Source of the DNA: Girardinichthys multiradiatus
Lineage: Eukaryota; Chordata; Actinopteri; Cyprinodontiformes; Goodeidae
NCBI RefSeq assembly: GCF_021462225.1
Contig: NC_061815.1
Coordinates: 48,609,873-48,673,872 of the forward strand
Length of the DNA: 64,000 nt
Direction: 5' to 3'
The notes under the pieces are model-generated. The model was given only the letters and a program-made list of their open reading frames with translations. It was not told the DNA's origin and did no database searches. Positions 11,211-21,455 of this stretch are shown here, piece by piece; the first letter of the stretch is position 1, and every line of letters begins with the position of its first letter. The translations under genes were made by a program, and so were the position numbers.

Positions 11211-12059
11211 TTATCCAGGACCGGGTCGCGGGGGCAGCAGACTCAGCAGAGACGCCCAGACGTCCCTCTCTCCAGACACCTCCTCCAGCTCCTCCAGGGG
11301 GAGCCCAAGGCGTTCCCAGGCCAGCCGAGAGACATAGTCCCTCCAGCGTGTCCTGGGCCGTCCCCTGGGCCTCCTCCCGGTGGGAGGTGCCTGGAACACC
11401 TCCCGAGGATCCCAGGAGGCATCCGGTATGGATGCCCGAGCCACCTCAACTGGCTCCTCTCAATGTGGAGGAGCAGCGGACCTATCTCTAAGGGAGTGCC
11501 CGGCCACCCTACGGAGGAAGCTCATTTCAGCCGCTTGTATCCGTGATCTCGTTCTTTCGGTCATGACCCAAAGTTCATGGCCATAGGTGAGGGTAGGAAC
11601 GTAGACCGACCAGTAAATTGAGAGCTTTGCTTTTCGGCTTAGCTCTCTCTTCACCACAACGGACCGGCACAGCGCCCCCATTACTGTGGCAGCTGCACCG
11701 ATCCGTCTGTCGATCTCCCGCTCCATTTTTCCCCCACTCGTGAACAAGACCCCGAGATACTTAAACTCCTCCACTTGAGGCAGGAACTCCCCTCCAACCT
11801 GAAGAGGACAAGCCACCCTTTTCCGGTCGAGTACCATGGCCTCGGACTTGGAGGAGCTTATCTTCATCCCAGCCGCTTCACACTCGGCTGCGAACCGCCA
11901 CAGTGCATGCTGTAGGTCTTGGCTAGAGGGGGCCAGCAGGACCACGTCATCCGCAAAAAGAAGAGACGAAATCCACTGGTCCCCAAACCAGACCCCCTCC
12001 GGCCCTTGGCTGCGTCTAGAAATCCTGTCCATAAAAGTTATGAACAGGACCGGCGACAA
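11211..12059 (-). pseudogene. LINE RT catalytic end and C-terminal domain
   Basis: It continues the polyprotein after one stop codon. It opens with SPVLFITFMD, has the catalytic LLFADDVVLLA box, the thumb-like KYLGVLF segment and a basic region, then shifts frame near 11460. The last ~75 residues continue in another frame (11444-11211) with RRPRGRPRTRWRDY, a conserved C-terminal basic segment of this LINE family. The break near 11460 adds a second lesion. Confidence 0.88.
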
Positions 12060-12077
12060 AGGGCAGCCCTGCCGGAG

Positions 12078-14363
12078 TCAAACATGCACTGGGAACAGGT
12101 CCGACTTAGTGCCGGCAATGCGGACCAAACTCCTGCTCCGCTCGTACAGGGACCGGATGGCCCCTAATAAAGGGCCCCCGATTCCATACTCCTGGAGCAC
12201 CCCCCACAGGGCATCACGAGGGACACAGTCGAATGCCTTCTCCAGGTCCACAAAACACATGTGAACCGGTTGGGCAAACTCCCATGAACCCTCGAGCACC
12301 CTGTAGAGGGTATAGAGCTGGTCCAGTGTTCCACGGCTGTGACGAAAACCACACTGTTCCTCCTGAAGCCGAGGTTCGACTATCGGTCGGATTCTCCTCT
12401 CAAATACTCTGGCGTAGGCCTTACCAGGGAGGCTGAGGAGTGTGATCCCCCTGTAGTTGGAACACACCCTCCGGTCCCCCTTCTTATAAAGGGGGACCAC
12501 CACCCCAGTCTGCCAGTCCAGAGGCACTGTCCCCGACCGCCACGGAATGTTGAAGAGGCGTGTCAACCATGACAGCCCTACAACATCCAGAGACTTGAGG
12601 TACTCAGGGCGGATCTCATCCACCCCCGAAGCCTTGCCACCGCAGAGCTTTTTAACCACCTCGGTGACTTCAGCCTGGGTGATGAAAGAGTCCAACCCCG
12701 AGTCCCCAGCCTCTGTTTCCACCACGGAATGCGTGATGGCAGGATTGAGGAGATCCTCGAAGTACTCCTTCCACCGCCCGATAATGTCCTCAGTCGAGGT
12801 CAGCAGTCTCCCGCCCCCACTATAAACAGTGTTGGCAAAGCACTGCTTCCCCCTCCTGAGGCGCCGGACGGTTTGCCAGAATCGCTTCGAGGCCAACCGG
12901 TAGTCCTTCTCCATGGCCTCACCGAACTCTTCCCAGGCCCGGGTTTTTGCCTCTGCCACAGCCCGGGCCGCAGCACGCTTGGCCTCACGGTACCCGTCAG
13001 CCACCTCAGGAGTCCCACAAGCCAACCACAGCCGATAGGACTCCTTCTTCAGCTTAACAGCATCCCTTACTGCCGGTGTCCACCACCGGGTTCTGGGATT
13101 GCCGCCACGACAGGCACTGCAGACCTTACGGCCGCAGCTATGGGCAGCAGCATCGACAATAGATGCAGAGAACATGGTCCACTCGGACTCTATGTCTCCA
13201 ACATCCCCCGGGATCTGGTCGAAGCTCTCCCGGAGGTGGGAGTTGAATACATCCCTGGCCGAGGGCTCCGCCAGGCGTTCCCAGCAGACCCTCACTATAT
13301 GCTTGGGCCTGCCGAGTCTGTCCGGCTTTCTCCTCCTCCAGCGGATCCAACTCACCACCAGGTGATGATCAGTGGACAGCTCAGCCCCTCTCTTCACCCG
13401 AGTGTCCAAAACATGCGGCCGAAGGTCTGATGATACGACAACAAAGTCGATCATTGACCTCCTGCCTAGGGTGTCCTGGTGCCAAGTGCACTGATGGACA
13501 CCCTTATGTTTGAACATGGTGTTTGTTATGGACAATCCGTGACTAGCACAGAAGTCCAATAACAAAACACCACTCGGATTCAGATCGGGGAGGCCATTCC
13601 TCCCGATCATGCCTCTCCAGGTGTCACTGTCGTTCCCCACGTGGGTGTTGAAGTCCCAAAGCAGAATAATGGAGTCCCCGGGAGGGGCACTATCCAGCAC
13701 CCCCGACAGGGACGCCAAGAAGGCAGGGTACTCTGCACTACCACTCGGCCCGTAGGCTGAAATGATAGTCAGAGACCTCTCCCCAACCCGAAGGCGCAGG
13801 GATACAACCCTCTCATCCACTGGGGTAAACCCCAACACGAGACGGCTGAGCTGGGGGGCAACAAGCAAACCCACACCAGCCCGCCGCCTCTCCCCGTGGG
13901 CCACTCCAGAGTAGAAGAGAGTCCAACCCCTCTCAAGGAGATGGGTTCCAGAGCCCACGCTGTGCGTGGAGGCGAGCCCGACTATTTCTAGTCGATATCC
14001 CTCGACCTCCCGCACAAGCTCAGACTCCTTCCCCCCCAGCGAGGTGACATTCCACGTCCCTAGAGCCAGCCTAAGCATCCGGGGATCGGGCCGTTGAGGT
14101 CTCCACCTTCGTCCGCCACCCAATCCTCTTTGCACCGGTCCCTCACGGTTCCCCCTGCAGGTGGTGGGCCCACTGGGGGATGGCCTCGCGTCTCTCGTTC
14201 GGGCTCGGCCCGGCCGGGTCCCGCGAGGAGCAACCCGGCCACCAGGCGCTCTCCGACGAGTCCCGACCCCAGGCCTGGCTCCAGGGTGGGACCCCGGCTC
14301 CGCCGTACCGGGCGACGTCACGTGCGTCGATATTGTGTTCTTCATGAGGGGTTCTTGAACCAT
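12078..14363 (-). pseudogene. LINE polyprotein: APE endonuclease and RT
   Basis: 761 codons. Residues ~1-90 are Pro/Arg/Gly-rich and basic. The endonuclease begins near GTWNVTSL and includes [30 protein letters not shown] and the catalytic STDHH. RT follows with [11 protein letters not shown], the EEQCGFR block and the first catalytic Asp in CFVDLEKAF. The frame stops at a TGA (about 12078) inside the usual LRQGCPLSPVLF block. The same frame resumes at 12059 with the FADD box, so a single nonsense change separates the halves and the insertion is fairly young. Whether the first Met is the true start is unclear. Confidence 0.9.
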
Positions 14364-14875
14364 TCTTTGTCTGACCCATCACCTAGAACCTGTTTGCCAT
14401 GGGAGACCCTACCAGGGGCATTTAGGCCCCAGACAACATAGCCTCTAGGATCATTTGAGCACTCAAACCCCTCCACCACGTTAAGGTGACGGTTCAAGGA
14501 GGAGTCTGTACCTCTCTTTTTATTATCTTTGGGGTGGTCCCTAGTTACTATAAACATTGCTCTCTAAGGATGGGAAAAACAACGGCATCGTAAAAAGGTC
14601 ATAAACACCATTATCTTGTAACAACACACTTCCACAGTCTCCCCCCATCTTAAGATCAGTGCGTCTTCTGTTCAGCACAATCAGCCTTCATCTTTATGAC
14701 CTCCTCATCTGTGACTGCTTCCTTCCCAGCTCCACCTTTGATCCTTGCCTGCAGACAAACTCATCACATCCTTTACTCACACAAACATCATGAAAGGTTA
14801 TACAATCAAATAGTCAAGTTAAAGAAAAGGAAAAAACATAAGATGAAAACTATATACAATTATTCCAACAAGAAG

Positions 14876-15359
14876 AGGTGAACGGATGGACTCTACATGC
14901 CTGGATCCCACCGTAAAGCATGGAGGAGGAGGTGTGATGGTGTGGGGGTGCTTTGCTGGTGACACTGTTGGGGATTTATTCAAAATTAAAAGCATACTGA
15001 ACCAGCATAGCTACCACAGCATCTTGCAGCAGCATGCTATTCCATCCGGTTTGCGTTTAGTTGTACCATCATTTATTTTTCAACAGGACAATGATGCCAA
15101 ACACACCTCCAGGCTGTGTAAGGGCTATTTGACCAAGAAGGAGAGTGATGGGGTGCTGCGCCAGATGACCTGGCCTCCACAGTCACCGGACCTGAACCCA
15201 ATCAAGATGGTTTGGGGTGAGCTGGACTGCAGAGTGAAGGCAAAAGGGCCAACAAGTGCTAAACATCTCTGGGAACTCTTTCAAGACTGTTGGAAAACCA
15301 TTTCAGGTGACTACCTCTTGAAGCTCATCAACAGAATACCAAGAGTGTGGCTACTTTGA
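14876..15359 (+). pseudogene. Tc1-like transposase, C-terminal part
   Basis: Right half of the transposase broken at 5050. The open frame from 14886 gives 157 codons with KHGGGGVMVWGCF, the second catalytic aspartate in FQQDNDAKH (D68 of this piece), and SPDLNPIK. Tc1 enzymes carry the third catalytic acid as E in NPIE; here it is lysine (AAG at 15204-15206). The C-terminus also looks shortened by a small deletion just before the stop. The inverted repeat follows directly. Confidence 0.92.
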
Positions 15360-15537
15360 AGAACCTAGAATATAAGACATATTTTCAGTTGTTTCACACT
15401 TTTTTGTTCAGTATATAATTCCACATGTGTTAATTTATAGTTTTGATTCCTTCAGTGTGAAGCTACAATATTCATTGTCATGAAAATAAAGACAACTCTT
15501 TGAATAAGAAGGTGTCCAAATTTTGGTCTGTAGTGTA

Positions 15538-16364
15538 TGTCATAATGGGGTTTTCTTAAACTCTGAGATACACAACCACGAGGACAAAGACAGTGTTTTA
15601 ACAGTTTATTTAGAAACACGGATAAAGGTTTGACTGGAACCAGGACTGGAGCTGGCAGACAAACACAGGGTCTCTTTGAAGGAGAAAGACAGAAGCTGGT
15701 AAACACTGGGTGGAAACGGAGAAAATGTGAGTGTGTTCTTCAGATGCTGACTTACAGGGGTGGGGTTCTTGCCAAAACCGGGGGAAAATAAGTCCTTCTC
15801 CACGTTGGCTTGAGGCTGACAGGCTGTGAACAGTTTTCGGAGGAAGAAGTGCTTAGTTTCTTCTCTTCCAGGAATCTCCACTGTGGTTGGAGATTTTTAA
15901 CATTGGAGGGTGGACAGGCAGGTTAATGGGTGGTTCTCAGGTGGCTCCTGAGAAGCTGGGCTTGGAGTTGGAAGCAGAGAGGAGGTTCAGGGCTGAGGTG
16001 TCGAGACTGGAGTTCCCAAACTCCTCTGAACATGACACGAGTGAAAACAGAGACCAGAAAGGTTCCATGACTTCCTTCAGCGAAGGGTGATCTGCAAGGC
16101 TGGGAGAGAAAAACAAGAAGAGCAGAAAAACTGCTTGGAAGCAGGACTGCAGAGAAGCAGAGGTCTAGCTGTTACCACGCCAAGTGAGAAAACGAGCTGA
16201 CGCCTCCCTCTGGGTTTCCACTCCATAAGTAGCCCAGGTGATTGCTCTCAGATGAGCAACACCTGTGCAGCAGCACCTGCCAGTCACACCCTGCACAGAA
16301 AGAACACAGCACACAAAAACACAGCCTGCAAACAGCCTGCACACAAACCACTGTGAATATGACA
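15538..16364 (-). repeat. solo LTR A (family shared with 18730-19581)
   Basis: Begins TGTCATAATGG and ends ATATGACA, with TG...CA ends and the duplication AAGTA at 4171-4175 and 16365-16369. It is the diverged inverted counterpart of 18730-19581. On the minus strand an AATAAA-type signal is expected near the 15.6-kb end. No internal genes remain, so it is a product of LTR-LTR recombination. A 5-bp duplication suits Ty3/Gypsy or a retrovirus. Confidence 0.8.
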
Positions 16365-16369
16365 AAGTA

Positions 16370-17654
16370 ATATAAACTAATTTATATTATAGTTCTCTTC
16401 AAATCTGAAGATATTTGCGACAGTGACCAGAGAGGACATCAGGCTGCTTGTAGATGGTTAAAGTCTTTACTTTGACCTTACCTGCTCATACAGCAGTTCT
16501 TGGCTTTATCTTTTCACCCTGGTTCCCAGAGTCATCACTTTTATTCCTTCTGTGTGTAGGGGTTACTGCACAGTCTGATGCAAAGCCCCTCATTTATTTT
16601 CCATTAAAAAAAGCTGATTACTAATGGGTTAAAGACGCATCCGATGCAAGACGAGGACAAGCGTTTTGTTCCATGCACAAATGGCAAAATCAATGAACTG
16701 GACTTGGTTTCCAGCTTCAGGGTGAGATTTGCTCCATTTTAATGACTCCTAAGGAGGAGAGAGTTAGATTTTCTTTTAGTATTCAGTGCACACAAATAGA
16801 TACAGAAGCTTTTGAAAACATTTGAAAACATTTGGATATTGTATTAAATATTAAGTTATTTGAAAAGAAATGCTCAAATATCAATGTCTAATCTTTTTTC
16901 TTTTGGAACTGAGGAAGATTTAATTACGAACACTACAAATTAACCTTGTTTTAGTGATTTAACAAAAGATATGAATGAAACAGCATTTTCTAACTGGAAA
17001 AAGTTAAGGTACCAATTTCTTAAAAAAAACTTAAGTGAGAAGCTTCTTGTAGTCATCTAGCAGTATCTGATATCCATCTGAGGGATGTTTGCACCACTCC
17101 TCACTTTCAGCTTTGATATGGGGATTTCTTACATGTACAGCAGGTTTCTAGACAAGCCACAGCATCTCAACAGCCCCTTTTCCGTTGCTTGTATAAAGCC
17201 CAGGGCACGTTTCAATACAAATTTACCCACAGATAATAGGTCCTGATCTCAGGACTCTGACTTATCAGAATTCCCCGGGATTGTTAACTGGGCAGGGTTG
17301 TGTGCAATTAGGCATTGCACCACCAGCTGCAATAGTGGCGATGGTTGGTGTACAAGTTTATCATTTTTATACCATTAATTTGTCAGAAAAAGTAGTTTTA
17401 AGATGTTTTTAAGCAAGAAAGTAGACCTCAAAACTTAATCTGTGCAGTCGGTTAATCAAGAGTGAGCCTACTTTGAAATGTTCTGAGTTTTCGTAGCAGC
17501 GGAGCTCCGCTTATGGGCTGATCTGGCTGCTAAACTAAGCTAACTGGGTGATTGGGCTGGGACTTCCCTAAAAACAGCTGCCTAATCTCGGTCCAGGACT
17601 GTGGGATTTCTTGCCACCTGTTTGTGGCACCTGAAAGTCAATATAAAGCAATTA
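16370..17654. other. unassigned sequence
   Basis: No gene or transposon family recognised. A short G+C-richer patch lies at 17480-17620. The sequence appears to be background between two insertions. Confidence 0.3.
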
Positions 17655-17928
17655 TTTTTTATTGAAATTGGGATGTTGTGCAAAACATAAATAAAAACAG
17701 AATACAATGTCTTGCAAATCCTGCTCAACCTATATGCAATTGAATACACTACCAAGACAATATTTAATGTTCAAAATGATAACTTAATGTATTTTTTTTG
17801 CAAGTATTGACTTATTTTGAATTTGATGCTTGCCAAATGTTCCAACAAAGCTGGGACAGTTTTATGTTCACCACTGTGTTACATCACCTTTCCTTTTAAC
17901 ACTCATAAGCGATTGGGAACTGAGGACA

Positions 17929-18562
17929 CTAATTGTTGAAGGTTTGTAGGAGGAATTCTTTCCCATTCTTGCTTGATGAACAACTGCATTTGCTCAACAG
18001 TTCGAGGTCTTCTTTCTTATATTTAGTGCCACATAAAGCGCAACATATGTTTAATGGGAGACAGGTCTGGACTGCAGGCAGGCCAGTCCAGTACCGAAAC
18101 TCTTTTACTACGAAGCCACGCTGTTGGAACATGTGTAGAATGTGGCTTACCATTGTCTTGCTGAAATAAGCAGGAACGTCCCTGAAGAAGACAATGCTCC
18201 AAACCCTTTATGAACCTTTCAGCATTAATGGTGCCTTCACAGATGTGCCAGTTAGCCATGCCATGGACACCAACACACCCCCATACCATCACAGATGCTG
18301 GTTCTTGAATTTTGCTTTGATAACAATCCACACAGTCCTTCTTCTCTTTGGCCTGGAGAACATGACGTCCATGATTTCAACAACAATTTGACATGTGGAC
18401 TCCCCAGACCACGGCACACTGTTCCACTTTGCGTTGGTCCATCGCAGAAGATCTTGGGTCCAGAGAAGCCAGTGGAGTTTCTGGGTGTTGTTGATATTTG
18501 GCTTTGGCTTTGCATGGTAGAGTTTTAACTTGTAGATGTAGTGATAGACTGTTGTCTGACAA
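17929..18562 (-). pseudogene. Tc1/mariner-like transposase remnant
   Basis: Overlapping minus-strand frames (18562-18377, 18331-18023, 18153-17929) carry VMVWGC, a HICEGTINAERF segment, FQQDNGKPH with the second catalytic aspartate, and DWPACSPDLSPIK. As in the first Tc1, the third acidic residue after SPI is lysine. At least two frame changes and the loss of the first catalytic region make it inactive. The family differs from the element at 4176-15535. Confidence 0.8.
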
Positions 18563-18729
18563 TGGTTTTCTGATGTGTTCCTGAGCCCATGTGGTGATAT
18601 CTGTTACAGAATGATGTTGGTTTTTAATGTAGTCACTTTTTAGGGATCAAAGATCATGGCCATACAATGCTTAATGCTGCTTATGTGCAGAGATTTTTCC
18701 AGATTCACTGAATCTTTTGATGATATTAT

Positions 18730-19581
18730 TGTCAGAATCCACGGTGGCTGTGTTCAGGTCATGTGTGTGCTGTGCGGTGCTGTTTTGTTTCTGCTTCTCC
18801 TTTTAGGGTGTGACGGGCAGGTGCTTCTGCACAGGTGTTCCTCATCTGTCAGCAATCAGCTGGGCTTCTTTAGGGAGTGGAGAGCCAGAGGAAGGCGTCA
18901 GCCCGTTGTTGTTCACTCAGTGGTAAACAGCTCGACCCCTGCTTCTATGCAGTTTTGTTATTCTTGAAAAGTAATCATTTCATTTGTGTTCCTTGATCTA
19001 CAGATCCAGCCTTGTTGGGTGTTTCATGGATTTTTCTGCACCAGCAGTCTGGAGTCGTTTCTGAAGGAGTGTGAAAGCTCAAAGTCGCGGCGCGTTCTAC
19101 TTATGGTCCCTGCTCTATTCTCCAACTCCAAGCCCAGCCTCTCAAAGAACTCACCAAGCCTAACTCAGAGGAGTATTAACCTGCCTGTCCACCCTCCAAC
19201 GTCCCCCTCAAGTCACAGCGGAGATTCGCTGCAGAAAAAAGGACAACACCAACTGGAGATTACTGGAACAAGCCTGCTCACAGCCTGCCAACCACAACCA
19301 CTGTGGAGAAGGACTTATTCCCCCACCGTCTAGCTCAAACCACCAACTCAGTAAGTCTTCCGATAAATTCCGATCCTGCAAGATCCAACATTCCAGTTTT
19401 GAATCCAGCTAAATGTATCTCCTTCTCCCACACGCCGAGATTAATTCCAGTCCGATCCACTAACCCAGCCCTGGTTCCTGTTTCCTCCACCACTCTGGCT
19501 TTAAAAATAAACCGTTTCAAAACATACTCTCTGCTTCTCGTGATTGTGTGTTATCAGAGTCTTAAACCCACCATTATGACA
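18730..19581 (+). repeat. solo LTR B, flanked by ATTAT
   Basis: Begins TGTCAGAATCC and ends CATTATGACA, with perfect 5-bp duplications ATTAT at 18725-18729 and 19582-19586. It interrupts the Tc1/mariner-like element, whose sequence resumes directly after it. A polyadenylation-type AATAAA lies at about 19505. It is an inverted, diverged copy of solo LTR A. No retroviral genes are attached. Confidence 0.9.
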
Positions 19582-19739
19582 ATTATGGACTCTAGATGAT
19601 GAAATCTCTAAAGTCCTTGCAATTGTATGTTGAGAAACTTTGCTCTTAAACTGTTGGACTATTTGCTGACGCAGTTGTTCACAAAGTGGTGAATCTCTTG
19701 TGAGCCTTGATCACACTATTTTTAAGTGTCTATATTAAC

Positions 19740-20215
19740 AATCGGTGCAGTTTAGAGTTAACTATGAAGGTGCTTTTGCTGTTTTGTAAATGTATTAATG
19801 ATTTTAGACCAAACTGTTTATCAGTTTTGCTTTAATCTTGTAAGCCCTCCAAAGCCTTGAGGTTTGCTGTGAAAGGTTTCCTCATTTATTTCTGCAGCCC
19901 TCAGTGGTGAAACAACTTTGCTAAAGACCTGAGGACAGCTGTTTTTAAAAGCAAACAAAAAAATTGATATTCTGAACCTGGCTTATAAATTAGCTTCAGA
20001 AATGTTGTAAAATTTTTGTCTATTTTACTTCAGCTTATTGACTTTACCTTTTTATTAAATTTGTTATAGTTTCTTTGTTTCAAGTGTAATTTAAACCGGT
20101 TTTAAGCACTATTTTAGATTTTACCAAAAATAAAATGTAATTTTATGGTCTAATACTGATTTCCCTTGTGGTTAAAGTGCATTTTTTGTGTTTAAGAATT
20201 CCAGAACTTTAACAT
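19740..20215. other. AT-rich sequence, no feature seen
   Basis: Background between two transposons; only short frames. Confidence 0.3.
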
Positions 20216-20221
20216 TATGTA

Positions 20222-21292
20222 CAGGTCCTTCACAAAATAGCATATTGTGACAAAGTTCATTATTTACCATAATGTCATGATGAAAATTTAACATTCATAT
20301 ATTTTAGATTAATTGCACACTAACTGAAATATTTCAGGTCATTTATTGTCTTAATACGGATGATTTTGGCATACAGCTCATGAAAACCCAAAATTCCTAT
20401 CTCACAAAATTAGCATATTTCATCCGACCAATAAAAGAAAAGTGTTTTTAATACAAAAAACGTCAACCTTCAAATAATCATGTACAGTTATGCACTCAAT
20501 ACTTGGTCGGGAATCCTTTTGCAGAAATGACTGCTTCAATGCGGCGTGGCATGGAGGCAATCAGCCTGTGGCACTGCTGAGGTCTTATGGAGGCCCAGGA
20601 TGCTTCGATAGCGGCCTTTAGCTCATCCAGAGTGTTGGGTCTTGTAGCCCATTTCCTGCACACGCCTGTGCACGGTGGCTCTGGATGTTTCTACTCCAGA
20701 CTCAGTCCACTGCTTCCACAGGTCCCCCAAGGTCTGGAATCGGCCCTTCTCCACAATCTTCCTCAGTGTCCGGTCACCTCTTCTCGTTGTGCAGCGTTTT
20801 CTGCCACACTTTTTCCTTCCCACAGACTTCCCACTGAGGTGCCTTGATACAGCACTCTGGGAACAGCCTATTCGTTCAGAAATTTCTTTCTGTATCTTAC
20901 CCTCTTGCTTGAGGGTGTCAATAGTGGCCTTCTGGACAGCAGTCAGGTCGGCAGTCTTACTCATGATTGGGGTTTTGAGTGATGAACCAGGCTGGGAGTT
21001 TTAAAGGCCTCAGGAATCTTTTGCAGGTGTTTAGAGTTAACTCGTTGATTCAGATGATTAGGTTCATAGCTCGTTTAGAGACCCTTTTAATGATATGCTA
21101 ATTTTGTGAGATAGGAATTTTGGGTTTTCATGAGCTGTATGCCAAAATCATCCGTATTAAGACAATAAAAGACCTGAAATATTTCAGTTAGTGTGCAATG
21201 AATCTAAAATATATGAATGTTAAATTTTCATCATAACATTATGGAAAATAATGAACTTTATCACAATATGCTAATATTTTGAGAAGGACCTG
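20222..21292 (-). mobile_element. internally deleted Tc1-like transposon with long inverted repeats
   Basis: The ends are near-perfect inverted repeats of roughly 200 bp starting CAGGTCCTTC, flanked by TA at 20220-20221 and 21293-21294. At 1071 bp it is too short for a full element. The minus strand keeps the transposase N-terminus (20964-20623) and, after a gap, its extreme C-terminus (about 20505-20620), so the DDE core was deleted internally. High similarity between its two ends suggests fairly recent activity. Confidence 0.93.
20623..20964 (-). pseudogene. Tc1-like transposase DNA-binding domain
   Basis: 113 codons giving a paired-like double helix-turn-helix: the first HTH at ~8-45 (SQSAVSRHLSG), a basic GRKKCGRKR linker at 49-57, and a second HTH around 60-105. 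The frame ends soon after the junction with the deletion. No catalytic aspartates are encoded. The ATG sits at a normal Tc1 start distance from the inverted repeat and the reading frame is intact, so the domain could still be expressed as a repeat-binding peptide; that is inference only. Confidence 0.85.
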
Positions 21293-21334
21293 TAGAGTTC
21301 ATATTTGTTTGGTGTTTCTTTGTTTTTGCGATGG

Positions 21335-21455
21335 GGTTGTTTGTCCTGTGTGGACTGACAACCCTTTCCAGGGTGGACCCCGCTGGAGATTGGCACGAGC
21401 TCCCTTGTGACATTGTACTGAAGAAGCGGGTATAGAAAATTGATGCATGGGTGGA
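21335..21455 (+). repeat. LINE/SINE 3' tail, L2-type
   Basis: Matches by eye the common teleost 3' tail with CCAGGGTGGACCCCG, GGAGATTGGCACGAGCTCC and GAAGCGGGTATAGAAAAT, followed by a short ATGG-like tail. A cleaner copy occurs at 36898-37035. No coding part is attached. Confidence 0.7.

Larger units (their letters stand above)
11187..14503 (-). mobile_element. near full-length APE-type LINE
   Basis: A 3.3-kb non-LTR retrotransposon lies between an 11-bp target duplication, GTC(C/T)GTACCTC at 11176-11186 and 14504-14514. The 3' tail on the minus strand is a short (GAAC)n-like repeat. It encodes one long protein with endonuclease then RT (next entries). The sequence is much more G+C-rich than the provirus around it. 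Long plus-strand frames here (for example 12729-13430) are antisense. The clade is uncertain (RTE- or I/Nimb-like). A 5'-truncated relative is at 56445-57190 and a decayed one at 35510-35800. Confidence 0.92.
5051..14870 (-). mobile_element. retrovirus-like provirus ERV1
   Basis: The insertion begins TGTCAGG and ends CCAACA (TG...CA), and is flanked by the 5-bp duplication AGAAG (5046-5050 and 14871-14875) inside the Tc1 transposase gene. Genes read on the minus strand in the order 5' LTR (right), PBS, gag, protease, RT, RNase H, integrase, env leader, 3' LTR remnant (left). The protease-to-RT layout, the YVDD box and an env with an N-terminal hydrophobic leader point to an orthoretrovirus-like fish lineage; gamma/epsilon-like pol is my best guess. 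All genes are interrupted. A LINE sits in the 5' LTR. Confidence 0.9.
11036..14870 (-). repeat. ERV1 5' LTR, interrupted by a LINE
   Basis: The LTR is made of 11036-11186 plus 14515-14870, about 507 bp when the LINE and one copy of its target duplication are removed. The inner edge abuts the primer binding site, and the outer edge ends CCAACA next to the AGAAG duplication. Only the R/U5 side is matched by the left LTR. The 14515-14870 part is the only surviving U3 of this provirus. Confidence 0.8.
4176..15535 (+). mobile_element. Tc1-like transposon split by a provirus
   Basis: Terminal inverted repeats start CAGTACAGACC on the left and CACTACAGACC on the right, and extend imperfectly for well over 100 bp (through a shared TTCAAAGAGTT motif). 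They are flanked by TA at 4174-4175 and 15536-15537. Without the insertion at 5051-14870 and its 5-bp TSD the element is about 1.53 kb, normal for fish Tc1 elements. It encodes one transposase on the plus strand in two separated pieces (4524-5050 and 14876-15359). The catalytic glutamate is lost, so the element is dead independently of the interruption. Confidence 0.93.
17655..19730 (-). mobile_element. degenerate Tc1/mariner-like element with solo LTR inside
   Basis: The left end carries an inverted-repeat-like TTGAAATTGGGATGTTGTG, and the minus strand encodes a broken Tc1-type transposase. The right part resumes at 19587 after the solo LTR with sequence of the same element (GTTGGACTATTTGC, GTTCACAAAGTGGTGAA) and fades out near 19730, before a right inverted repeat can be seen. 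It appears truncated on the right. Confidence 0.7.

Noticed and set aside
12729..13430. 233-codon plus-strand frame, and several others at 11133-14441
   Set aside because: Antisense to the LINE polyprotein; open because of G+C-rich codon composition, with no motif of its own.
15606..15881. 91-codon minus frame at 15.6-15.9 kb
   Set aside because: Lies within a solo LTR; the matching region of LTR B has no equivalent open frame.
4200..21290. CRISPR-like or bacterial repeat arrays
   Set aside because: Repeated sequences here are inverted repeats and LTRs of eukaryotic elements; no regular short repeat-spacer pattern exists.
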